A DNA stretch of 64,000 nucleotides from Melampsora larici-populina 98AG31 (Eukaryota; Basidiomycota; Pucciniomycetes; Pucciniales; Melampsoraceae), in contig NW_006768797.1 in the NCBI RefSeq assembly GCF_000204055.1, positions 191,202 to 255,201 of the forward strand. The letters are read 5' to 3'. A program made the position numbers and the translations under genes. Under the pieces are notes generated by a model. That model searched no databases. It saw nothing but the letters and a program-made list of their open reading frames with translations, and was not told the DNA's origin. Position 1 is the first letter of the stretch; each line of letters starts with the position of its first letter. This document shows positions 48,570 to 60,056 of this stretch, in pieces.

Positions 48570-49676
48570 ATGCCTATCCACAGCCCCGAGGTCAAGATGC
48601 TCGTGGTGCGCATGGTGATTCGAGGGATGCGGTTTCGTGAGATTGTTGAATCACTCGGCATTCAACTCGCGCTCACCTCGGTCCGGCGTTGGTACCATCT
48701 CTACCGGACGACTCGAGCAATTGTGACCAATCCGATGGATCATATGGAACCAGGCCCTCCACCCGTGTTAGGACCAGCTGAACACCAGTTCATCATGGAA
48801 TCGCTTGAAGTGGACCCAACCCTCTATCTAGATGAGCTCCAAACGAAAATTACCGACACCTTTGGGATCCACGTCTCAACCATGACTCTTTCAAAGGAGC
48901 TACGAAATAGGCTGGCCTGGTCCAGGAAAAAGGCCCGTACGGTCCATCCCAATCAATCCATGGCTGCACGAGGAGCCTACATACAATCAGTTCATGACAT
49001 TGACCCTAGATGTCTAGTATTCACTGGTACGTTTTTTTTCTTTCAATTTGTAAATTTCATTATATGTTTATGTATTCAGGATGTTTTCATCTTTCAGACG
49101 AAAGTGCAATTACCAAGCGTCGGTTGTTTCGAGATTACGCGCGTGCACCCGTTGGTCAAAGGTCCAGCCGCCTGCAGAGGCCCACCAATGCTACTCGATG
49201 GTCCGTATTGCCCGCCATTTCTTTAGATGGAGTGATTGCTTGTAAGATCCAGGCGGGTGGGTATGCACGGATCGACTTCGAAGACTTCCTTGAACATGAT
49301 CTTGTAAGTCATATGTTTTTTGTATGCTTTCATGATACTGACATGGATGTCTTATTTGTAGTTACCGGCAATGAATCCCTGGCCGGCTCGTAATAGCGTA
49401 TTGGTGATGGATAATGCACCGATCCACCACAACGGTCGGGTGGCAGAACTTTGTGAGGCACGAGGTGTTAGACTAGTTTACCTGCCAGCTTACAGCCCGG
49501 ATCTGAACCCAATTGAAAAAGGTTTTTCGATTTTGAAGGCCCAATTGAGAAGGTCCCAAGTTCTTCAAAATGCTTTGAACCAAAACGAAGAAATGGCCGC
49601 GATTTTTGAAAGTTGTATGATACTTTTCAATGAGGCGCTTTCGGAAGCGCTTTTCCGAGGTTGCGGCTATTTGTAG
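48570..49676 (+). CDS. Tc1/mariner (IS630-like) DD34E transposase
   Basis: Exons 48570-49026, 49098-49303, 49362-49676 (978 nt, 325 aa). The N-terminal helix-turn-helix region (MVIRGMRFREIVESLG, TSVRRWYHLYR) is followed by the DDE core: FTDESA (Asp153), VMDNAPIHH (Asp238), YLPAYSPDLNPIEKGF (Glu273). The 34 residues between the second Asp and the Glu give the Tc1-type DD34E spacing. The length is typical of the family. All catalytic residues are present and the frame is intact. It lies 452 bp from the left TIR; the next gene converges on it from the right. Confidence 0.94.
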
Positions 49677-50737
49677 CGTTCATTTGTTTCATGATCTAGC
49701 CATCAAATTGCTCGATGTTGTGGGCATGGTAGTTTTTTTTAATCTTTGTCCCTTTGTTTGGTTTTGAATATTTCTCTGCAATGCAATATCAAAGATGTAT
49801 GCTTGAGTCATATGCTTTTGACTCAAGGTGAGGTTTGGTGCTTGAGGTAATGGATGTACGTGATTGAGCACCTACGGATCATGATCATGATCCTGTTTGC
49901 TCAACAATGAGTTTGATCAAGCTCTTAGGAATTGAGCTTGACAAGTTGGATGCGTTCAATACGACTCAGGATCATGACCAACAAATTGATCATGATTATG
50001 ACATTAGTCATATTCATGACTTCAATATGACTAAGGTTTCTTGACTTTAGATTCTCTAAAATCTATCCTTTAGAATCTATAAAATACGAATAAGTTTTTA
50101 TTTCTTTTCTTTCAATGTTAAAGGTCAGTCTTTAGCAAACGTGGACCCACATTTGTGACCTTGGTTAGGCTTCAAGAGAGTCACTAGGGAAACTGGTTTT
50201 GAAGTCCAATATCGGACATGGCACAAAACACCCATTTGGTGGAACATCATAGCGAGACTAATATATCAGGATAACTTGCATTTTTGGAAAGTTTCTTGGG
50301 GAGATAACATGAGAAGTACCTTCTGTGTATCGGACTTTAGGAATGATAACAACTTTTTTTGGATTTTTTGGATGAGAACAAGCAGATAACAAGACTTCGG
50401 CATAACAAGAACAAGATAAGCACAATCACTGCCTTTCTGTGAATAGGACTTTATCAAAGATAACAAGACTTTGGGATAGCAAGATAAGCACGAGGTAAGC
50501 AGACTTTGGGATAACTAGATAAGCACGATAACTTCCTTTCAGTGTATAGGACTTTGGCGAAGTTAACAAATTCTTGTGGTTTTTTTGACCGAATAAAACA
50601 GGAGACAGAAAATTGGATAGCAAGATAACAACACAACTTTGACTTTAGAGGATTACATACTTAACATGTATGATTCTTCGATTTAGGTATTCATCAGGCA
50701 GCTGAAATGATTAATAGACGCAGGAGAAGTCGGATGA
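49677..50737. repeat. Spacer with ~110-bp diverged tandem repeats between two convergent genes
   Basis: Copies near 50298, 50411 and 50517 share agataagca-ctgcctttctgtgtataggacttta and gataacaa. There is no coding sequence. The spacer separates the transposase from the convergent multi-exon gene inside the same pair of TIRs. Confidence 0.65.
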
Positions 50738-52908
50738 TCAGTGATCAATAACTGAAAGAAGTGGAAGTCATGAAGGGCGCACTCACCTTGTCTTTTGGTG
50801 ATTCGCATGTAACGAGCTTCAGCAGCTGCAAGCAGACGGCCTGCAACACTGCGGTTAACACCTCGAAAAACCAAAGTCCCCTCAGTCATCTGAAGGGACG
50901 GGATGAGATCGGTCCATGACTCTACCCCAGCTTCAGCTAAGCCCATGCGGGTATTCAAATCTTCAGGGGGAATACCAGTAGTGTAAAGGAAATTCTCCAA
51001 TGCCGCTTCGTGAGAAGCAATCACCGAGGTACCAATACCGTCGGAAATATCTGAAGAGTCATCACCGTTATCTAACTCAATCACGTTTCCTGTAGAGCGA
51101 CCAGTAACTAAATGAATCGTTTTCATCATGAGCACAACCTTAGGAATAAGAAAGAGCAGACAGTGAAAAAACTACGAAATCTTACCATATTGGGTTTTGG
51201 GCAGATTAGGCTTGCCTTCCAAAATGGGCAACTCTAAGCTGGACGTGCTAATCTCAGCTTTGAGCTTTGCATTCCTGGCCGAGGGATCTACATGCAGAGG
51301 TATAAGAGAAAGACAGAGATACAAGGAGACTTGTCAGATGGAAGCTAGTTATATAGATCATAAGAGGCGCTACTCACGGTTCTCCTTGTTACCAAAATAA
51401 CTCTTACCGGCATCATGCTCGCTTTCTGTTTCGGAAATTACACGGTCGTCTGAGGAGATGACCAGGCAGACGCCCGAACCACCGGCAGGAGTAGGGCTGG
51501 TTCTTTCTTTGGCATCCTTGCCAAAGAAAGAACGAGTTGATCTAGCAGCCCGACGAGCACCAATACGCATTTGAACGCGGTCACGCACAGCCATAGCGCG
51601 ATGAAATACTCGAGATTTCTCCATTTCCGCACGATACTCTTTCGTATCAGGCGCCATATGGATCGTGGCCAATTTGGCCTCCTAAATATGAGATTGAAGC
51701 GGTCAGTTTAACATCCACAAGGAATGTGTAATATGGAACAACAGGCAACTCACGATAGCTTTGGCCCACTCGAAGGCACATCGCAGGGTGAACCGGTATT
51801 GAAAGTTTGGGTCCCAGGGTGCTACCAAAATAACACCATCGCCACTGTTGGAAACCTCGCCGTGCTGACGATAAATGGCCGCAGTGGTCTCGTGCAACTT
51901 GACCAACTTTTGGGACGCCTGTGACCACCAAGGGTTAGTTTGACCCAAAATTTACGTAACTGGAGTGTAAAGGAAAAACTTACTTCTAAGCGGGCATTCA
52001 CCACTTCAAGATCTTGATTGCCATTGCCCGAAGCTGGGCCTGCAGCTGTGGCAATTAGCTGCTTCGCTGCATTGACCTGTAGGAAAATGATTGACATTGC
52101 CATTAGTAAACTAACCACATAAATGTGATTAAACACACAAAAGGGAAAACATAAAGACGAGAGAAACATGAAGAAGGACAATAAGAAAAACTTATTAACT
52201 CACTTTGGCGTTCTTTTGAGCCTTCAAAGTCTCATCCTCGTGAAGGATCATCACAGAACCTCTTTTTTTCTTCGACTTTTCTAGCAACTCAACAAAACCA
52301 AACCAGCCTCGACTTCCATCCAGAACAACCTTGGTGCGACCGACAACACCTTTCCAAATGATGGAAGGTGCGATATCGCTGGTTAAGAGAAGCTGCTCCA
52401 TTAGCGGGGCATGGACATCACATAACTTCGCACATAGTTTCTTCATGTCATTCAAAGACTTGCCAAACAGGCAAGCCTTGAACTCAATGGGTTCACCATT
52501 GTTGAAAGTCTTGGAATCCACAAGAGGGGTCTTGGTAGTCGCAGAGGCACGTCTGCCATTGGTGACCTTCGATGGGATAGGCTCGACCGCAGGTGGACCG
52601 TTGTGAGCGTGGAGTTTAAAGACAACCCCGATAATCACTTCGTGCTTTTTGTCGAAAGCGATCCTGGCATCGGTGCCCTCGCGGAACAACGGGCCATTGA
52701 TGAAGGTGACAGGCGCATCGGGTCCATCAAATATGGATGACGGACGTTCAAACACTGACAAATGAAATGGTCAGTGTCTATATGCTTCTACCTGCGTACA
52801 AGCTCAAAATAGATAAAGTAACATAGTATCACTTACACGAGTTGACATGGCCAGATAAGACCTGGCTGCCGTTGGAGGTGTTTGGTGATTGAGCAGATTC
52901 AGACATTT
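50738..52908 (-). CDS. Unknown eight-exon protein inside the Tc1-type element
   Basis: Proposed exons 52839-52908, 52204-52754, 51984-52076, 51754-51918, 51378-51681, 51186-51287, 50787-51107, 50738-50751 sum to 1620 nt (539 aa) without a frame break. The first donor and the last exon are the weakest joins. The N-terminal ~200 residues form a globular-looking segment (ARIAFDKKHEVIIGVVFKLH, KACLFGKSLNDMKKLCAKLC, IIWKGVVGRTKVVLDGSRGW). The middle is helical (VNAAKQLIATAAG, SQKLVKLHETTAAIYRQHGE) with a basic patch (RIGARRAARSTRSF), and the C-terminus is SAM-like (FLYTTGIPPEDLNTRMGLAE, VNRSVAGRLLAAAEARY). I do not recognise the family. It may be a captured host gene or an element-encoded partner of the transposase. 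Confidence 0.65.
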
Positions 52909-54349
52909 CTGATAAAAAAAAACAAAAGTGATACTCGGTCAGATGACTGAGAGCAAGATTATCACTAGAAATTGAAGCACAAGGACTGACTTTTATAAGG
53001 CTAGATGGGTTTTTGACTAATCAAACTAAGGAAAAAAAACGATCAAAGACCCAAAGGAAAAACAAACATCAGACTTGGGTTTCAACTTATAGAGAAGAGA
53101 TAAAGGTCAAGAAAGAGCTGACTAGACGAGTTAGAAAGGGATTGATGATTTGGTAAGTAATTTGTATGTTTTTGAATAACCAATTTGGGAAGTGGCTTGT
53201 TTTGAGATGGAGACTGAGACCAAGGGGCGCCTTTATAGGTTTCAAACTGGTGGCAAGCTTGATTGGCGTTGGAAATGCCAATTTGGTTCCAACTGAGTTT
53301 AGTGCTAGATTTGGCAATCGAAGAAAGATGACGTGGTAGAATCCAATACCAAAGCCTTTCGAGGCCACAGCTGAACCACCAGATTTTGAAAGGTACAATA
53401 TGATGTGTTGGTTTCCGACCGAGAGAATAGCCACTGAAAGCAATAGAAGTCGAAGAAACGTGTCGTGGCCGATATCGGAAATTGACGGCTAGATGGAAGC
53501 CAAAGGTGAACCACAGGTTTGTGAAAGGAAAGATTGGAAATCGATTGATGTTGAAAAAGGTAATGATTTGAAATGAAATGTATCGATGGAATTGAAGGGA
53601 TATATATTGAAATTCTTCTTCATGGCCTTCAATCGAAACAAATTACGAAAATGGTCGTCATCAATTTCATGTTCGATTCAAGATGAAGCTTTTGAATGGC
53701 AAGAAGGGATGCCACAAAAAGATGAATATGATTTGATGGTTAGCTAGCCCTCGAAGTCTAATAAGTATGATTGTGGAGCGGATGAACTGCAAGCTGACCT
53801 TTCCTGATGGTATAAAACCCTTCCTTGTGTGATATGATAACAACAAATAAAGTTCAAGCCAAACAAGGCCCAATATCAGGCAACTGAAGAAGCCGTCGTT
53901 TCGTTCTGAGACTGGTGGTGTTGCAAGATACAAGTTTCGTGCAAACGCCGGCTGCACCACCGGTTGCTGACTGGTGGCAAAGGCTGGTGAACGGTGGTGA
54001 AGATGGAAATCGAAAGGTGAGGTGGATTGAGAACAAGGGGCAGAGAAAGGTGTGGGAAGAAAAGCGGCTGGAGATTTACATAACGGTTGAATACAACTTG
54101 ATTATGAAGTCCGACCCTGAAGTGGTCAGGAAAGGGTCCGGTCCATGGATTGACAGCCATGCCGGAGCCGGTTTCTTTCTAGAATCTGTCAGGCATGAGC
54201 CAAGACAGAGACGGTTTAGACAGCTTTAGACATATTGAACTACAAGGTTGGACGTCCAAAAACTTAAGATTTCAAGTTTTGGACAATAGAGTAAAATCCG
54301 GGTGCGACACAAAGAGGCCAAAAACTGCCATGAAATCCTTTAGTCGCTG
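52909..54349. other. Right part of the large Tc1-type element, no supported gene
   Basis: It contains the promoter side of the minus-strand gene and about 1.3 kb of sequence with competing short frames on both strands (for example 53915-54229 plus). It ends in the right TIR. None of the frames shows splice-consistent extension or a motif. Confidence 0.5.
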
Positions 54350-54727
54350 TACATCTCAGTTCATTGAGTCGATTTTTACATACTTGCCACTTGGTCTGGG
54401 AGAAAGTCTCATTCAATCAATTGATGGGAGCTCGTGATAACTGTCTTGCGATGCTGACATCAATCAAACCTAGTATTGCCACTGCCATTTCTCCGTGCCA
54501 TGATGCTATTTACATAAGTTTTGATCGATTTCGGCAAATGATGCAAACTGCAGCAAAATGTTGAACTAACCCTTTTACATAGTACTTCAAGGAACGCTCT
54601 ATAAGACCCTCTGTCCCAATTTGCTACTCATTACGAAACCAGCACATCGCACCCGAACTGATCCTCTAAACTCACTCAGCGAGGGACTTAGTTGAGTTTA
54701 CTGATCCTCCGTCAAGATCATATAACT
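54350..54727. other. Spacer between the Tc1-type element and the membrane-protein gene
   Basis: No gene. It carries the promoter side of the gene that starts at 54728. Confidence 0.5.
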
Positions 54728-56482
54728 ATGGCGCCTAATTTTTGGGAGAGGATGTATCAATTGGTGTATAGCCAAATCCATCCAGATGTTCCTCATCATA
54801 ATTGGCTGATACTCCGACTTGCAACGATCCTATGCCCGTTGGCCGGCCTGCTATACTTTGCGAGTGGGTGCAAGAGGATTAAAACCACCGGCCTGTGGTT
54901 TGTTCGCGTCGATACTTCTGGGTTTGCCCATCCAAACGTTCATACGGCGATTCCTTTCTGGGCAGTACTATACACAGCAGGTGAACATTTCTTCGATTGT
55001 CCATCTACATACCATGTGAACGGCTATGAAGTTTCGTAATTTTCGTGAGATGTCCCCAGGTGTTCTAACTCAGTCGTGATTTAACCTGATGGTTAGTCAA
55101 TTTGAGCGGATTGATTTGTTTGCAACGCGATCTAGATACTTTTATCAGACCTGCAACAGCAGTACTTCAACTTATGACTTACCCTCCTCTTTTCAGCTTA
55201 GGTGAGCGTCTCGTGTTGCTTGCATGGTATATTTGGTGATTGGCCAAGACTAAGAAATTGTGGCTGCATGAATTGTTTACACTGGGCGAGCAGGTTGGAC
55301 AAAAGGTTCGTCGACGTTTATAAATGACCTGCAGCCGAATTGAAAGTGTCCGCTTTCAGATACTCATCTCATTTTTGATACTTGATCAGCATGGGCAACG
55401 GTATATGCAAGCCCATCAGATAAATTCCGTTTGAATCAGGCAAGCCAACGAACAGGACATACTCGCTTGCCCACGAATGGCAAACCCCGGTTCTTGTCGC
55501 CCAAGCTATTCAACATATTGGTCATCATTGGTTACATGTTTCCATTTCTTGCGACGATCCCGACGGCGACCTTGGTGGGGTATCGGGTCTCTCGTATCAA
55601 CAGTGCTTGGAGATCTTTCGAAAATTCTTCAAGAGTTCTCATCGATCCCTCATCAGCTCCACCATTAAGATTATTGGAACAAAAACTCGCAGGGCATAGT
55701 CTCTCTATTTTGGACGAAAGCAGTGGAAGTTTACTGAAGCTCATTAGAATCTTGGGCGGGATCTTTTTCATTGTGGATGCTTTTGTCGTGCTAGTTATCG
55801 TTGTGGCATCTCAAAGAATCATAAGCGCACTTTGGTTTCAGGTTGGTTGTCTTCGAGAAAGTTTCCACAGACGTCGAGCGATCAAACTTGACACCCTTCA
55901 CCGCGCGAAGAGTCATTCGTCGTCTCCGATTTTCGATGAACAGAACCATACCACTGGCTCAACCTACTATATCGACGATTCAAGCTCGAGTGTAAAAAAA
56001 ACTTTCAAGCGGTTATCTTCAGAAGACAGATGGGCGAGATGGCTTCCTTCATTTAGCCGTGGTACTGAAGTCGATGCGAACACCTGGAGCTCACATCTCT
56101 TTCTCGAGCCTAGACAAGATTGGGAAGATATAGATGAAGCTCGACTAGTTCAGCAGTACTTATCCTTGAGGAAGTATACTTCAAATACTCTATGGCAGGC
56201 TATCCTGACCTGTTCTGTCGGTTCGTCGTACGTCATCCTGAGTGGGATCACAGGTAAGTTTATGGTATATCATTATGGTTGATGTAAAAAACTCTTCCTG
56301 GTTTAATTTGGTGACCATGTCAAATTCTATCCACAGTTTTCAATTCTATGAATGTGCCTGCAAAGATCCCGCTCACATCTTTTACAATATTTGTCTCAAC
56401 TTGGGCCAACATCACCTGGAACTTGGGAGTCGGTATAGGATTGGGAGCAGTGGGTATCTCTCTGTTGATTGAAGTGCATTAA
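54728..56482 (+). CDS. Predicted multi-span membrane protein, unknown function
   Basis: Certain exons are about 55391-56253 and 56337-56482 (join ATC ACA G|TT TTC), ending LGAVGISLLIEVH-stop. Upstream, 54728-54980 (MAPNFWERMYQLVY...) and a short exon at about 55203-55229 (GERLVLLAW) are likely, but the join into 55391 was not resolved. Hydrophobic segments: LILRLATILCPLAGLLYFAS, PFWAVLYTAGGERLVLLAW, LFNILVIIGYMFPFLATIPT, RILGGIFFIVDAFVVLVIVV, LWQAILTCSVGSSYVILSGI, and a final pair within IPLTSFTIFVSTW and LGVGIGLGAVGISLLI. That is six to seven spans with a ~130-residue Ser-rich loop between spans 5 and 6. No family recognised; a receptor-like topology is possible but unproven. Confidence 0.6.
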
Positions 56483-57955
56483 GACCTTTATACCATAAGA
56501 GCTGATATAAAGTTCAATTCAACCATGCAAAAGATATCGTGCATTGTAGCATTCTCACCAATACCTAAAATGCCTGCAGAGCCACGAGAACGTAGTCTTG
56601 AGTCTGGCGATACGGCTTGAATTCTCTTGTAAGGCCAGATTCTGTAATCAAAATTTCTCACCGTGCTAGAATACGACAAACAGATTCAAACACTTGACTT
56701 GGACCATGTTTTCAGCTTTCCGACAATGCAGTGAAAACCATAACATTCAGGTTTCGGAAGCATGCGATTGCTTTCAATTATGTATCATCATCTTTTCTTC
56801 TATTTTCACGCCATGAGGTGGTCGTTATATCTCGCCAAAATCCTCTAGTATTGGGTTGGCCTTGGAAACATGTTGTGTGAGTATATGTCTGGTGATGATG
56901 AATAGTTGAATGACGACGTTAATCGTTCAACATCGCTACTGTATGGATTTAACACTCGTTTGTTCTTTGGATTTTTTTTGTCGTTTTAATACAAATGATA
57001 CAAGTAATCATTTCTTTTCCTTCAATTTAGGATGTTCATATAAATTGTTATCGTATAAATTTGCCATCGTATGAATCTGTTATTGTGTTCACACATCATG
57101 TTGTTTGTCCAAAGTCGTATTCATCTACCCATATTCATCAATTATCATAGTCACCTTTTATGATAGTCACCTATCACTCAGTCTCTATTCGTGACCAGTA
57201 GCCCACCTTATGGAATGAAGTGATCAGTGAACTAATCTATGAAACCGCACAAAAATGAACTTGGATTATCTGTTCATTCTCATTCTAAAAATGCATGGCT
57301 ATACATTTATATCTTTTCATTAGAAAAACCTCGTTTGGATTGCTGTCAGATAAAGTAAATTTAATGATAGTTAGGCACCACAGAGGTCTGAATTACAGAT
57401 CTCAGGATCTAGCAGATCTCTTTGATTCCTTCTGGATGATGAGAGGACCCTGGATACACCACCAGAGAGTTCTGTGCCCAAATTGGGTCTGGACCTGCCC
57501 CCACACAGTTGAGCCAGAAAACAGCCTGCAAATTGACATCAATCACCAGGACAGCCGACATTTGTCCTGCAGGCTCACTTCAGCCCTTGATTTGCCGCCT
57601 GTGTGTGTGGCCACCTTCTTAATTCAGAGGAATGCTGATCTTGAAGATGCCCATTAGTTGAGGTTCTGGAATTGGTGCAAGGGGTATGTCTGCCAAGTGG
57701 TTGATAGTGAAGCACAACAAACTATACAGTCTTGTTAGCACTCTAAAGTAATGAATAGAATATAAGTGAAATAGAGTGTGGTGCAAGGATGATGTTTGAG
57801 TGAAGAGAGAAAGAGAATCAGCACCTAAACAACAAAGGCTATGGAGAGAGAGAGAAAATATATGAAATGTACAAGCATCAAATGTCTATAAGCATACTAG
57901 TAATTTGATTAGTGATGAGTAGTGACAGGAAGTCCGCAGGAGTAATTGATACTAA
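56483..57955. other. Intergenic, repeat-derived
   Basis: No gene. AT-rich 3' flank of the membrane-protein gene. From about 57440 a GC-richer stretch begins aggaccctgg (57444-57453), the same ten bases as the ends of the MITE at 47561; no partner end was found. A (ga)n-like run lies near 57850. Confidence 0.5.
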
Positions 57956-58204
57956 GAGCATCAGCTATTGTTCTGTATAATTTCTGTAAAGTAGCAGTAC
58001 ATACTTTGTACACTACAGTACATTTAGGTACAGATTGGTCAAATTCCACTATTGTTCGAAGTAATTTGCCACAGTACAGTACATAATGTACAGAAACGTG
58101 GTTTTCCCACTATCGTGAATTTTATCAACTTCTGTAAACTTCAGAGTTTATCTCAAACCTTCTCCATCCTACTCAAACTCAATCTATCAAATCCGCAATC
58201 CAGC

Positions 58205-59687
58205 ATGGATGATCCTGCATTGCACGAATTGCAAGTCAACGAGCTCATGTCGAACACACTCCTATGTAATCACATCTGCAGACTTCAGCAATACGAGCTA
58301 GATGATGATCTCACGGACGAAGCCTTCTTGGCTCTAGAGCTAACCGATGAGCAGATGAATCCCCAGCAAAAGCACCGGAGAAGACGGATCAAACGTGATC
58401 AACTTGAGGCCCATCAAAGGCTGTGTAACAATTACTTCAATGTAAATGCACGTTGGGCTGAAAATTTTGAACGCCGATTCAGAATGAGTAAAGAAATGTT
58501 TTTGGATATCTGTGCAAAGCTTGAAGCACACGATATCTTTTGGGTCCAGCGTTATGTAAGTTCTTTGTATCTACATGACTCGAAAGTGATGATCATTGAT
58601 GAATGAGGAACTATTCCTTCCATGTCGTGTATTGTGTAGGACTGCTGCCTCCAGCTCGGCCTGTCCACACTTCAAAAAGCCACTTCTGCCATTCGCCAGC
58701 TGGCTTATGGCATATCGGCCGATCTCGTTGATGAATATGTAGAAATAGGAGAAACTACGGCTATATCATGTTTGAAGAAATTTGTACAAGGCGTAATTGA
58801 AATATTTGGACCAGAATTTCTCCGCCCACCGAATGAAGATGAGCTCGAAATCATTCTCAAGGAGTATGAAATACGTGGTTTTCCCGGCTGCAAAGGTTCC
58901 ATAGATGGAATGCACTGGGTGTGGAAAAACTGTCCAGCTGGATGGGCTGGACAGTTTCAAGGCAAAGAAAAGTGCGCTACCATTGTTCTCAAGGCTGTGG
59001 CATCCCAAAGCACTCGCATATGGCATGCTTTCTTTGGGTCACCAGGCTCTCTTAATGACATTAATGTCCTTAATCAAAGTCCCATCTTTGATAGGTTTCT
59101 ATCGGGTAGGTTTTGTCTATAGTCATTTCTCAGAATAAAAAAAACTTACTTTGATTCTAATAGGAACAGACGAGCTGTTGAATTTCAAAGTCAATAACAA
59201 TGAATATACCCGTGGCTATTACCTTGCCGACGGGATATACCCCCAATGGCCTGTCCTAATCAAAACGATAAACAACCCTGGAGATGACGCTTCAGCTTAC
59301 TACGCCCAATTACAAGAGGCAGCTCGGAAAGATATTGAACGTACCTTTGGTGGACTTCAAGCACAATGGCATATACTAGCAATACCATGCCGACTCTGGG
59401 CGTTACACAACATCCGCAGAATCATGTATGCGTGTATTGTCCTTCACAACATGGTAGTTGTGGATAGAGGGGAGATTGATCCGAAAGTCTTGGAATTTGC
59501 AACCCAAACCGAGGTTATTCCCAATCAAAGAGATCCACAAATTCGACAATCTCCTGCCGATCGGGTCAGCAATTATCTTGAGTTACGAGACGCTGATATT
59601 CATCGTTGTCTGATGCACGACCTCAAAATCCACAATTGGATGGCACGAGGTACACGAGCAGGACACCCAGAGGCCGCAATTGCATAG
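58205..59687 (+). CDS. PIF/Harbinger DDE transposase (plant_tran-like)
   Basis: Exons 58205-58555, 58640-59105, 59164-59687 (1341 nt, 446 aa), joined by GT-AG introns. A basic N-terminal segment (QKHRRRRIKRDQLEAHQRL) is followed by the endonuclease: CKGSIDGMHWVWKNCPAGW (Asp206), FFGSPGSLNDINVLNQSP, RGYYLADGIYPQWPVLIKTI (Asp295), and RKDIERTFGGLQAQWHIL (Glu331). These match the DDE_Tnp4/plant transposon family almost motif for motif, and D295-E331 has the 35-residue spacing. The frame is intact with all presumed catalytic residues, so it is potentially functional together with the Myb-like partner. Confidence 0.94.
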
Positions 59688-60056
59688 TATCAAGAATTCA
59701 TTGCGTTATAACAAACTTAAACTAATAGTAGATGAAACAAAGACTATAATTTTTCAACTTGTTTTTCTTTTTTTGCGAGAAAGATAGAAAAAGTTCAACT
59801 AACAACATGTATTGAAGAAAAAGTTAAACAGATTTTTGAAACGTTTAATTTTTATTTTTGGAAAAATAGACAGAGGCATCAAATCAAATTTAAACTTGTA
59901 TTTCAAGATCAACAACATGTTTTTAGATTGATTTATTCTGAAGTTATGACTTGTTTGAAAATTAAATATACTTGGATTGATTTAAATGAGCAAATCAATT
60001 CTCAACTTATGACTTGATTTAAATAATATGAATCCTGCTTGAGTTAAATCTAGGGC
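59688..60056. other. Spacer between convergent Harbinger genes
   Basis: 369 bp of AT-rich sequence that serves as 3' flank for both genes. Nothing else recognised. Confidence 0.6.

Larger units (their letters stand above)
48118..54349 (+). mobile_element. Large Tc1/mariner-type element with a second, multi-exon gene
   Basis: The left end CAGCGACTAAAGGATTTGAT and the right end, read inverted, CAGCGACTAAAGGATTTCAT match at 23 of 24 positions (next bases ggca shared). Both are preceded by TA (48116-48117; 54350-54351). A subterminal gtccaaaac recurs about 60 bp inside each end. The 6232-bp interval contains a DD34E transposase near the left end and an eight-exon gene on the opposite strand. Typical Tc1/mariner elements are 1.3-2.5 kb with one gene, so this would be a composite or cargo-bearing form. 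The alternative is that the right end belongs to a separate copy. Confidence 0.65.

Noticed and set aside
49681..49740. Possible right TIR of a short (1.6-kb) Tc1 element (agccatcaaattgctcgatg)
   Set aside because: Only about ten bases match the left TIR in place, against 23 of 24 for the end at 54326-54349, and no TA-CAG junction is present.
53915..54229. 104-codon plus-strand frame near the right end of the Tc1-type element
   Set aside because: Competing minus-strand frames cover the same bases, and no family or splice support was found. It was kept only as part of the unassigned spacer.
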